Shown here in pieces: positions 26,101 to 34,900 of a stretch of DNA of 64,000 bases. The DNA is from Serilophus lunatus (taxonomy: Eukaryota > Chordata > Aves > Passeriformes > Eurylaimidae), in contig VXBA01003150.1 of assembly GCA_013399895.1 (NCBI GenBank), positions 1-64,000 on the forward strand, read 5' to 3'. Made by a program: the position numbers and the translations under genes. Within the stretch, counting starts at the first letter, position 1. The number at the start of each line of letters is the position of its first letter. The notes below the pieces were generated by a model that saw only the letters and a list, made by a program, of their open reading frames with translations, searched no databases and was not told the origin of the DNA.

Positions 26101-29100
26101 GTTGCACAATTAATGCTGAAATATAGCTTCCATTTGGCAATTGTGAGGGCAAAGCACAATAGGAAGGGTATAGAGCAGCTGGCACATTGCAGAGCCACCA
26201 TGTTCAGGCTCTCTGAGGACTTAGAAAGGCAAAATTGGAATAAATTACACTTGTTTCAATGTCATTTTGAGCCTAGAAGGCAGAACGTTTATAAACTTCC
26301 TAAAAAAAATTTTAGACATTTAGTGTCCTGAGTGGTATTACACTTTCATGGGACAAAATGTTTACAGTATCAAGTCCTTGTGTTCATTCATGAATTTGTT
26401 GGATCAAATTAGTGACCTTCACGCATGCTCATTTGAAAATCGTATTTTAGATGATCTCTTGTCAAATCAAGAATTACATCTAATACAGAAACCCAAAACC
26501 ACTGTCATGCTTATAACTCATTTGAAAAAAAATAAAAGATCAGGAAAAAATATGTAATTATCTGCGCATCTCCACAGTTTGAAACTTCTGAGAGCAGCTA
26601 TATGTTTGTTAACATAGGACAAATAAGATGGCGAATCAAGATACTTATGCATAATTTTTGTCAAAGACATTCAGTTGCTTTTAAAATTATCAAGAAAGAT
26701 GCTAAACACAATTGACTGCATTTATATTTCCTCTCTCCATCTTATAATATGTAAAAGCATCACTATCAATGACAGGTTTGTTTCATGCTGCTCCCCATTT
26801 TTCATTATCACCATTCTGCAAACTAATGACACAAATTTCTCCTTTTCCCTCTAGTTTTCAAACTGATTGCCTCAGCTATTATTTAAAGTCGCTGTGAAGT
26901 TCTTAATAAATGGGTTTGAAGTACTATATGGAGTGATTTAAGGATTGTAGGCAAACTGTGTTTGTCCATTTCTCTGATTGCAAGCTGATGTTGATATGTT
27001 GCAGAAGTGTTGTGAGGGGAACTTTCCGTTGCTGCCAAACAAGGGATAGTGTCAAAGTTTCACCAATACAGGCAGAGGAGATCTGTTTTATGGCTGAACT
27101 GAGGGGAAAACACCACTTTCACTTCTGGAAATTGCACCCACTCCAGTGGGTTCCTCCTGGTTGCATTGTTACTGTGTTTCTATGTGTTTCCCTTTCCTCC
27201 ATACTGAAAGCAAGTGGGGGATGGTGAAGAAGTGTCTTTACATAACAGTAAGACAAAAATAGTTGCATTGTCATTTGGAACAGCAATCAGCACAGACTGA
27301 AATTAGGGAGAAGTAAGAGAAAGCAATCAGTTATCATTCCACTAGTACTCTCATTTTTGGATACCAGCCAGACTTGGCATTAGATGTTGTGCAATGCTTC
27401 AGGTATGGGCCCTTTCCTTCCCACCCATCCACTGAATGTCTTGCTCTTTGTCTACTTCCATTAAGTGCTTCACATCTACCTGACCTAGAGTCCTGGAGAG
27501 CTGTCCTGGTTTCTCACCAGAAAACAGTACCTCATGTCAACACTGTCACTAACCTCTGTCTCATTATGATCCTCCTGGCTGTACTTACTGGGTTTAACCA
27601 TTGAAAAGTAATTGTTAGATCCTTATTGAAAAAGCAAGGAATGAGTCAAAGTGAGTCAAAAGTATAGAGCTTTGGTTAACTTGTGGACAGCACCAAACTA
27701 GACACTTAAAATTAAGTCAGACATTGGGCTTGAAACAAATATAATTATGTATTGACTAAATATATTCTGTCAATGTGGTTTTGGTTTTTACTTTATCATC
27801 CATTCCATCATTACTTACTATTGTCCTGCTTCTTTGGTATATGTTTTTGTTTTCTCTGTCCTGATTTATATGATAAATACCCAAGTAACCAGTAAACTTG
27901 CATGTGTTCAGCTTTTTTTCTGTGCTCAGCTTGAGGCAGCTAAAGGAATCTCTTTTTCACAAGGTGAATCCTCTGCATCCTCAGTAAAGGTGCTTCTAGC
28001 AAATTGCACAAAAAAAAAGATTACTAACTTCTGAAAATGTTAGATAAAGATTCTTAGGGAAGTATAGTTGTATTGTTGCGCAGAATGATCACTGTGTCAA
28101 TTTCACTGCTCATGTATTAGCCTACTGCAGACTGTAAGCCAGAAACCTACAGCCCCATCCTTTCAACCAGCCTTTCAATATTGTTATGGATATTCTTTTT
28201 GTCTCACCAAATTAATGTCGATATACACCCCCCTTTTTAGACTAGAGAGACCCTACAGGCAAAATTCTTTAGGGAGAAAGCAAAATCAGTTTGTCTCTTG
28301 TGAGTCTATGCTGTTCTGTGATACCTGATCAAATGTTTCACTATATTCTTGCACTTCTTTTCTGGCAGCTCAGTAAATTTATATCTTCCAAAATTCACTC
28401 TTTATGGGACATATGACCTAAAAAATATCTTATATAAGATGGGCATTATGGATCTATTCACTGATAAGGCTGACCTGTCTGGGATCACTGGGCAGCCCCA
28501 GCACAGAATTTCCCAGGTAAGTCATACTGCTTTTTGTTTTATAGGTCCATGGTTACTGATACTTGCATCACTTTCTGTACAACTATTCATGGTGCAAAAC
28601 TCATGTAAACCGGCTTTGCTTCGCACGAAAAGGCAGCTGTTGGCATACAGAGTATTTTGTCCATGCACTACAAGTGCAGTAGGGTGGTGGCAGGTTACAA
28701 GTCTGTAATTTTTTAATCTAAAAGGCTACTTTGACCTGCACGGGACAGCTTTATAAAACAGATATGGCCAAATTGTCATCTATCTATACCTTGGTGCCCT
28801 CCTGCCATGTGTTCCTGCAGTGTGTTGTTGCAGGATATATCACTGTTTGTGTTTTATGGAGAGTAGAGGAAAAACACTGCTTGCTTTTAAACTGTATGGG
28901 GGAAAGTAAAATGAAGTTAGAATAAACATTTGGATTCAAACCATCAATGACTCTTATTAGTGCTGAGCCAAGGCAAAATCTACAGACAGATCATACTGAA
29001 ATAAACCGATGTTTAAATCAGTGTAACTTTGTCTAATACGAAGAAAACAACTGCCCTCATGAACTTAGGTGGATATTACTAAGTCAGAATTTGTCAATAT

Positions 29101-29799
29101 CTTGATTTTGCAATGCAAAACGTACATGTTTCTCTGCTCTAGTCCTCCATTTCTGGCTCTTCTCCCTTGCTCCCATTTTTTCCAAGACATGAAAGGAACA
29201 CAGGAAACATATTATCAGTATTCTATTTATTGTGCTAATCTGCATGTTATTTCTTTGACTATATGAACTTTTAATAGACAGTTAAATATTATCTTGCTCC
29301 TGTAACATTCAGTCTAGCTGTACAGAGCTCCATGAATAGGTGCAGGGAATAAAAAAGAAACAAAGCAAATGTTTTCACTAGCCTCTTCACTGGAGGTAAA
29401 CTTTTCCTCTCCAGGACTAGGCATCTATGCTGCATGTAGCTTGCTGATTTTTTTTTCCCCAACTTTGTTGTCTTTATGCAGTGGAATTGCACTTGTCTAC
29501 CTGATGCTTGTTTCTTACCAATAATTTCTTCAGGCACTTTTAGCTCATATTCCTATTAAGATGACTGATTTTGTACTCCCTTGACTTGTAACATATCTGT
29601 TTATTTACAGGCTATTCATAAGGCTGTGATAAAGGTGGATGAGACTGGCACCGAAGCAGCAGCTGCCACAGGCATGGAAATAGTGCCTATGTCCGTTCCA
29701 GCTACCATTAAATACAACAGGCCCTTCCTAATGGTCATAACTATGGAGAGCAATATACTCTTCATGGGAAAAATTGTGAATCCTCTGAAAAAAGATTAA
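19558..29799 (+). CDS. SERPINA1-like: Clade A serpin (alpha-1-antitrypsin-like), complete coding region in four exons
   Basis: Predicted secreted serine-protease inhibitor. The coding exons are 19558-20191, 25447-25717, 28369-28516 and 29611-29799, all with AG/GT borders and phases 1, 2, 0. This is the SERPINA1 layout with a non-coding first exon. The joined frame is 413 codons, normal for the family. Residues 1-20 are a hydrophobic signal peptide. Family landmarks are NVFFSPLSISTAFAML (about 69-84), an exon 3 start with Trp214 and KPF, GTYDL in exon 4, and AIHKAV with the conserved His354. The reactive loop has an inhibitory hinge (Glu362 P17, Gly364, Thr365, Ala367-370) and Met378-Ser379 at P1-P1'. 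Oddities: no N-X-S/T site, Ser206 where the shutter Asn is expected, and three cysteines (51, 55, 56) in helix A. The start at 19558 follows the acceptor by 12 nt. Orthology to SERPINA1 is an inference; it may be a bird-specific paralogue. Confidence 0.92.
22298..24255 (-). mobile_element. CR1 LINE copy, antisense, in serpin A intron 2
   Basis: Read on the - strand, the 3' end is near 22298 (GGTACC-TTTCAACAC-type tail). It is followed upstream by the LINE 3' untranslated part (GGGATGGGGCATCCACA on the + strand), the C-terminal ORF2 segment near 22640-23050, and reverse-transcriptase sequence to about 24250. Frameshifts and stops are frequent. The long open frames at 22698-23189 (+) and 23012-23416 (+) lie on the non-coding strand of the LINE and should be ignored. 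Confidence 0.88.
24268..24700 (-). mobile_element. Second antisense CR1 3' fragment in serpin A intron 2
   Basis: It starts with the CR1 terminal repeat in antisense (AGAATCATAGAATCACAGAA), then TTGGAAAGGACCT and the conserved 3' untranslated and C-terminal pieces as far as CTCCCTCAGCTGTTCCTTAT. It is 5'-truncated at about 24700. It lies head-to-tail with the larger antisense copy, and its own 3' terminal repeat marks it as a separate insertion. Confidence 0.88.
25447..25717 (+). CDS. Serpin A exon 3
   Basis: The exon is 271 nt, exactly the length of exon 3 in serpins B and C. It begins with the second and third bases of an Ala codon, then GAA TGG GAA AAA CC (EWEKP), and ends in AAAAAG before GTAAAA. 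It codes for the strands and helices after the F-helix, including PMMFGIGL and FFILPDQGRMRKLE. Confidence 0.93.
25718..28368 (+). other. Serpin A intron 3 (2.65 kb), nothing recognised
   Basis: AT-rich intron with a pyrimidine-rich acceptor ending TTTTCTGGCAG. The open frames inside it are short and show no known motif. Confidence 0.8.
28369..28516 (+). CDS. Serpin A exon 4
   Basis: The exon is 148 nt, the same as exon 4 of serpin C. It codes for VNLYLPKF, GTYDLKNIL, MDLFTDKADLSGIT and ends CCCAG before GTAAGT. These are the standard serpin segments just before the reactive-loop exon. Confidence 0.93.
29611..29799 (+). CDS. Serpin A exon 5 with reactive centre loop
   Basis: The acceptor TTATTTACAG ends at 29610. 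The exon codes for AIHKAVIKVDETGTEAAAAT, then GMEIVPMSVP and the closing strands with NRPFLMVI, FMGKIVNP and a TAA stop at 29797-29799. The loop is the same length as in human alpha-1-antitrypsin, which puts Met at P1 (29689-29691) and Ser at P1'. Confidence 0.94.
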   Translation, partial: AIHKAVIKVDETGTEAAAATGMEIVPMSVPATIKYNRPFLMVITMESNILFMGKIVNPLKKD

Positions 29800-29975
29800 G
29801 TTAATGTACATATTACATATGTGGTGATCACAACTTTTAAATCAAGTATTTGACCTGATGAGTATGGCATGGCTACAGAGGAGGTCTCCACCTCTTAACT
29901 GATGTTATTCACTGTTTTTAGTAGATGAGACTTTTCATCAGCTTAAGTTGTCATAGTTGCATGTTTGTTTGGGCC

Positions 29976-29993
29976 TTTTTTTTTTTTTTTTTT
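29976..29993. repeat. Poly-T tract, 18 bases
   Basis: An uninterrupted run of T about 180 bases after the serpin A stop codon. Confidence 0.9.
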
Positions 29994-31164
29994 AAGAAGG
30001 TTGCATTAAGGCAGACCTGTAATTAGCTCTGGAACAAAATAGGCCTGTGTAATACTGACAGCATAGACACGTCTTCTAGCAGGGAAGATGAAGAGCATGG
30101 GGGTGGAGAGGATTGTGTACCTCTGGTTCTTCCCTCATAGCAGCCTTCTCACCTTTTTTTTGTGTTGACTGACAAATGAGTACAAGTTATGTCACTTTAG
30201 TACTTGCGTCCATTCTCCTACCAGCATGAAGTTAATAACTAGCATAGACCTTAACATACATAATGCTTACTACCTTGCATAGTACCATTGTTGTCCAGTG
30301 AGTCTACTATATCCTTGCATTTCAGCTCTTGTCCCAGCTTGGCTGCTGCAAAGGGGTCTCAAACAAGGTGTGTTTTCCCCCTGCAGATATATACTGGCCT
30401 GCCCACTGTTTCTGTGAAATATACAGTCCAGACTCATTCCAGGGCAAACTAAAAAGAGGTTCTAAGAACCTGATCCAAGAAAAGAAGAGGTAGATCTAAT
30501 CTCTCCTATTCAGTGTCCTGGAGCCTGTGAATCAGATACACAGCTCAGGGCAGTCAGAAGACTACTGCTAGCCTATGCCTGCACATAAAATAGCTTCTAG
30601 AAGTCCCCAAGCAGCAGGAAGCACAAGCCATCTCCTCCTGGTACCAATGTCTATACCATTACTATCTGTACCTGGGAGATTATCCATGGTAGTAAGCACC
30701 ACTCCAGTATTGTTTGTAGGATCAAGCACCCTACCAGTAACACCTATATCTCATAAGTGACACTTGCTGTGTCTCTTAGTATAACCCCTTCTGTTCCCAG
30801 ACTGTCCAGTAATACAACATTGGTACTCTCTTTCTCATCTGCTTCATGGTTAGTATAGCCACAATATTATAAAGACCTGTTTTCACTATTAAGCTACAAA
30901 ATACTCAAAGTCATTTTCATAATGAACATGCTTATTTTTCTACCTGTTTACCTTCCTATCTAATTTTTTTTTCTTCTGGTTTTCACAACATCTATCATTA
31001 TTTCTTTGCTCATGTTCATGGTATATATCTGATCTCTGGTTGCAGGAGGGGAAAATTATTGACTAAAATGGGTTAGTCTGTTAATAGGTATTAAGCATTT
31101 ACACCAGTCTTTGTACAGTCTTGAAATATGCAGACAAATGTACTATGGTAGAACAACATCAATG

Positions 31165-31170
31165 AATAAA
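31165..31170 (+). terminator. Possible polyadenylation signal for serpin A
   Basis: This is the first canonical AATAAA I noticed downstream of the serpin A stop, about 1.37 kb away. A 3' untranslated region of that length is possible but unproven. Closer variant signals may be used. Confidence 0.25.
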
Positions 31171-31564
31171 CATGACATTAAAAACTTTCTAATTTTGCTA
31201 TTTTACTTCTGTAATTCAGTTAAGACTTAAGTATTCAAGCAGATTTTTTTGACAAGTGTCAACAAAGAGTTATTAATTTACTGCTCACATACGTTAGACT
31301 GGCACAGTAATGCCTGTAATGAGTTTCAGAAAGCCTTCTGCCTTTTGCCTGGGCAGTAAATAGTAGATTATCTTTGTTAGGCAGAGAACTTTCTGGGAAG
31401 GTTGAGCATTCCGTTGATGCAGAGATGTTTATTTCAAAGCCTATAGAGAATAGAAGTCTATAGAGAAGCATGATGCTTCTCTTCTATCAAGTGTGTAGCT
31501 TCTGTGTGTCTTTCATCTCTCTTGTAAAAAACTCTCTCTTGACTCCCTCAATATAGACCAAAGG

Positions 31565-31835
31565 AATGGCCTGAAGTTGTCTCAGGGGAGGTTTAGGTTA
31601 GGTATTAGAAAAAGATTCTTGACTCAGAGAATGGTTCAGCACTGGAACAGGCTCCCAAAGGACCTGGTCAGAGCACCAAGCCTCACTGTGTTCAAGAAGT
31701 GTTTGGACGGTACTTTCGGGCACATGGTGTGACTCTTGGGAATGGTCCTATGCAGGACTAGGAGTTGGACTCCAGGATCCTTGTGGGTCCCTTCCAAATT
31801 CAGCATATTCTGTGGTTCTGTGATTCTGTAATAGG
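31565..31835 (+). mobile_element. Short CR1-type 3' end, sense
   Basis: It has the LINE 3' pattern in order: GGTTTAGGTTAGGTATTAG, AGCACTGGAACAGGCTCCCA, GAGTTGGACTCCAGGATCCT and the closing TTCTGTGGTTCTGTGATTCT. Only the terminal 270 bases survive. Confidence 0.8.
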
Positions 31836-32954
31836 TATCTTATCAGTCTTGGTATGTGTTCTTGTTATACCATTAAAAAAATTACAGGTCATGTAGATTA
31901 TACCTTTTTTCAATAGATTATGACAGGAAAACAAGAAAAGTGTTTAGAAGCTGTCAGCCTTCTATAGAGGAACTAATTTCTAAATTAATATCACAGTGAA
32001 AAAAACACATCTCTCAAGCATTCAAGTAAGGCAAAAAGAAAAAAATAAATTTAATGTTTCCCAAACTGAGAATTAGGTGTACTAAATTTGCCTACATCAC
32101 TGGATCCATAGCAAATCCTGACTAAAGGTGCTTTGTTACAGGTTCTTACAGACATTTGCAATTTACATGAAACTAGAGGCACTGCATATCTTGCTATGTC
32201 ACAAATAGTTTTCTGACTTAGCCAGATCTTGCAGCATGTTTTTCTATAAAAATGTATAGCAATGAATTATGAGGTAAATCCAAGAAACACTAACTTGAAA
32301 AGGAAAAAAAGGCATAGTAACACAGAAAACTAAATTAGAGTAAAGAAAAAAAATTCAGAAAATGGAAGGCAGTATCAGACCAGGAATGCCTCCATGCCAA
32401 ACAGAATCCCACAACATTAAAACTGTAGTAAGAAAGGACAAGGGCAACTTTGAGATAAAGAAATTTACAGAAGTCATGTCACATAAAAATATATTATCTT
32501 TCAAAGACGTAATTTCAGAAAGCCTGAGGCACCAGTGGATGTTCAAAGTCTAAAAGAGGTGTTCAAGGAGGGCACAGGCAAAACAGAAAAGCTCGGTTCA
32601 TTGCACATGCACTCCCTTTGTAGGAGTTGAGTCCGAACCAGTACTCCAAGTTTAACTGACAATAGAAGAGTTTTCAGGGGATAAAAAAGTAATCAAAGAG
32701 TAAGTAACAACCAATTGTCAGGACTGTTTAGTCTGCATGCAAGAGCTCTTAGCTGTCTCAAGAAGAAAAATGTTTTGCTTTTCACTTTGATGCAACAGCT
32801 GAACTGTCTCTGTACCAGAGTAATAAGAAGTTAAAAATGTGGTGTTCAGATTTTTAAAAAGATGCAAGTCAGCATGCAGTGAGTTGCAGAACTTCAGTTT
32901 TTTGGAAACTGCAGAAATTGTAGTTGTATGCATCAGTATGACAAAATATTTTCC
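31836..32954. other. AT-rich spacer between CR1 fragments
   Basis: No gene, RNA or repeat recognised. Short open frames exist on both strands without family features. Confidence 0.5.
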
Positions 32955-33263
32955 ACAGCTTGAGTACTGTGTCCAGTTCTGGGTCCCTCAGTTTTGGAAA
33001 GAAGTTGCTGGAATGTGTCCAGAGAAGGGCAACAAGGATGGTGAAGGGGCTGGAGCACAAGCCCTATGAGAGGCGGCTGAGGGAGCTGGAGTTGTTTAGC
33101 CTGGAGAAGAGAAGGCTCAGGGGTGACCTTATTGCTGTCTATAACTACCTGAAAGGAGGCTGTAGTCAGGCGGGGGTCGGTCTCTTCTCTGGATATTAGA
33201 AGAAACTTTTTCAGAGGGAGTGATTTCCCATTGGAATGGGCTTCCCAGGGAGGTGGTGGAGTC
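32955..33263 (+). mobile_element. CR1 LINE 3' segment, sense, interrupted
   Basis: It codes on the + strand for LEYCVQFWVPQFWK, then the frameshifted RRATRMVKGLEHKPYERRLR and ELELFSLEKRRLRGDLIAVY. Next comes the 3' part as far as CCCAGGGAGGTGGTGGAGTC, where it stops at the single N (33264). The continuation of this LINE, ACTGTCTCTGGAAGTG, appears at 33746, after a repeat of the same 20 bases. An antisense CR1 piece sits between. Confidence 0.85.
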
Positions 33264-33264
33264 N
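33264..33264. other. Single undetermined base (N)
   Basis: This is the only ambiguous base I noticed in the window. It falls exactly at the end of a 20-base duplicated segment inside nested LINE sequence, so a local assembly join error is possible. Confidence 0.95.
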
Positions 33265-33720
33265 AAGAACTATCATGAATGTCCTAGAAACACAGGTTGG
33301 AAAAGACCTTTAAGATCAACTTTAACCTTTAACCCAGAACTGACAAGTCCATCATTGAATCATGTTCCTAAGTGATATATCCACAAATTTTTTAAATACC
33401 ACCAGAGATGGTGACTCCATCACTTCTCTAGGCAACCTTTCCAGTGCTTCACAACTCTTTCCATGAAGAAATGTTTCTTAATATCCAATTTAAACCTCCT
33501 CTAGAATAACTTGGGGCCGTTCCCTCTTGCTCTATCATATGTTACTTCAGAGAAGAGTCTGACCTCCACCTCACTACAAGTTCCTTCCCCCTTTCAGGCA
33601 GTTATAGAGAGCAATAAGGTCTCACCTCAGCTCCTTTTCCCTGAATTAAACAACCCAAGCTCCCTCAGCTGTTCCTCACATGATTTACTCTCTAGATCTT
33701 CTGCCAGCCTCCTTGTCATT
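33265..33720 (-). mobile_element. CR1 3' fragment, antisense, nested inside a sense CR1
   Basis: In antisense this is a CR1 3' end (ACAGGTTGGAAAAGACCTTT near 33290) running through the conserved 3' untranslated part and the C-terminal ORF2 piece (GCTCCCTCAGCTGTTCCTCA near 33660). It is 5'-truncated near 33715 and lies between two copies of a 20-base sequence belonging to the sense CR1. Confidence 0.82.
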
Positions 33721-33725
33721 GGCTA

Positions 33726-33888
33726 CCCAGGGAGGTGGTGGAGTCACTGTCTCTGGAAGTGTTTAAAAAAAGACTGGATGTAGCACCTACTGCCATGGTT
33801 TAGTTAATGAAGAGGTGTTTGGTACAAGGTCGGATTTGATGATTTCAAAGGTCTTTTCCAACCTAGTTAATTCTGTGGTTCTATGTTT
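33726..33888 (+). mobile_element. CR1 3' terminal part, sense (continuation of the interrupted copy)
   Basis: It picks up the LINE at GTGGTGGAGTCACTGTCTCT and continues through GACTGGATGTAGCACC, CATGGTTTAGTTAATG and AAGGTCTTTTCCAACCTAG to the terminal TTCTGTGGTTCTATG. It is the true 3' end of the sense copy that begins at 32955. Confidence 0.82.
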
Positions 33889-34900
33889 CTGTTTCTCTCT
33901 GGACACACTCCAACACCTCAATGTCAGTGTTGTAGTGAGTGGCCCAAAACTGGACACAGTACTTGATGTGCAACTTCACCAGCACCAAGTACAGCAGGAT
34001 GATCACTGCCCTGGTTCTGCTGCCCACACTATTGCTGATACAAGCCAGGATGTAATTGGCCTTCTTGAACACTTGGGCACACTATTGGCTCATGTTCAGC
34101 TGGGTGTTGATCAGCACCCCCAGGGTCTTTTCTGCTGGGCAGCTTTCCAACCACTCTTCCCCCTGCTTGTAGTGCTACATGGTGTTGTTTTGGTTTGATG
34201 CTTTGGGAGACAGTGTCAAAATCTTTACTGAAGTCCAGGTAGACAATATCCACAACCATACCCTCATTCAGTTACTTGGCCACCTTGTCGTAGAAGGAGG
34301 TCAGGTCAGTCAAGCAGGACCTGCTTTTCATAAACTCATGCTGGCTAGACCTGATCACCCAGTTGTCCCCTGCATGCTCTGTCATGGCAGTCAGGATGAT
34401 CTGTTCCATAACCTTCTCCAGTACTGAGGTCAGGCTGACTGTCCTGTAATGCCCCAGATCCTTCTTCTGGCCCTTCCCATACATGGGAGTCACATTTGCC
34501 AACCACCAGTTGTCTGGGACCTCCCTGTTTAGCCAGGACTGATGATAAATGATTGGAAGTGGTTTGGTGAGCTCTTCCACCAGCTCCTTCAGTACCCTGG
34601 AGTGGATTTCATCTGGCCCCATAAACCTGTGTGTGCCTAAGTGGTGTAGCAGGTTGCTGACTATTTTCCTTTTTCTTATGGGGGTTTCATTCAGTTCCCC
34701 ATCCCTGTCTTGCAGCTCAAGGGACTGGGCACCCTGTGAAAACTGGTCTTACTACTAAAAACTGAGGCAAAGAAGGCACTAAGTACCTCAAACTTTTCCT
34801 TGTCCGTTATCACAATGTTTTCTCTCAAATCCAGTAAAGTATGAAGATTCTCCTTAGCTACTTCTTACTGCTAATGTATTTATAGAACTATTTTTTTTAG
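33889..34900 (-). mobile_element. CR1 LINE reverse-transcriptase region, antisense
   Basis: The - strand codes for clear CR1 reverse transcriptase: MGPDEIHSRVLKELVEEL and then NVTPMYGKGQKKDLGHYRTV in the frame 34622-34272. The YLDFSKDFDTVSQ motif follows downstream near 34250, and C-terminal pieces (ILACISNSVGSR, KLHIKYCVQFW) lie near 34060-33960. The link between the DFDTVS motif and the C-terminal part is shorter than in other CR1 copies, so there is an internal deletion. Its 5' end (34769-34890) pairs with bases 1-125 of this window. Confidence 0.88.

Larger units (their letters stand above)
29800..31564. other. Downstream of serpin A: 3' UTR candidate and intergenic DNA
   Basis: No open frame of interest. 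It holds an 18-base poly-T run at 29976-29993 and one AATAAA at 31165. The extent of the transcript's untranslated end cannot be fixed from sequence alone. Confidence 0.5.
33244..33745. repeat. 20-bp direct repeat flanking the antisense CR1
   Basis: The same 20 bases, CCCAGGGAGGTGGTGGAGTC, occur at 33244-33263 and 33726-33745, on either side of the antisense CR1 piece. They may be a target-site duplication made when the antisense copy inserted into the sense copy, or an assembly artefact next to the N. Confidence 0.75.

Noticed and set aside
34272..34622. 116-codon reverse-transcriptase-like frame on the - strand as an active gene
   Set aside because: The motifs are clear CR1 reverse transcriptase, but the element is truncated at both sides of this frame, frameshifted, and lacks the endonuclease part; it is a dead LINE.
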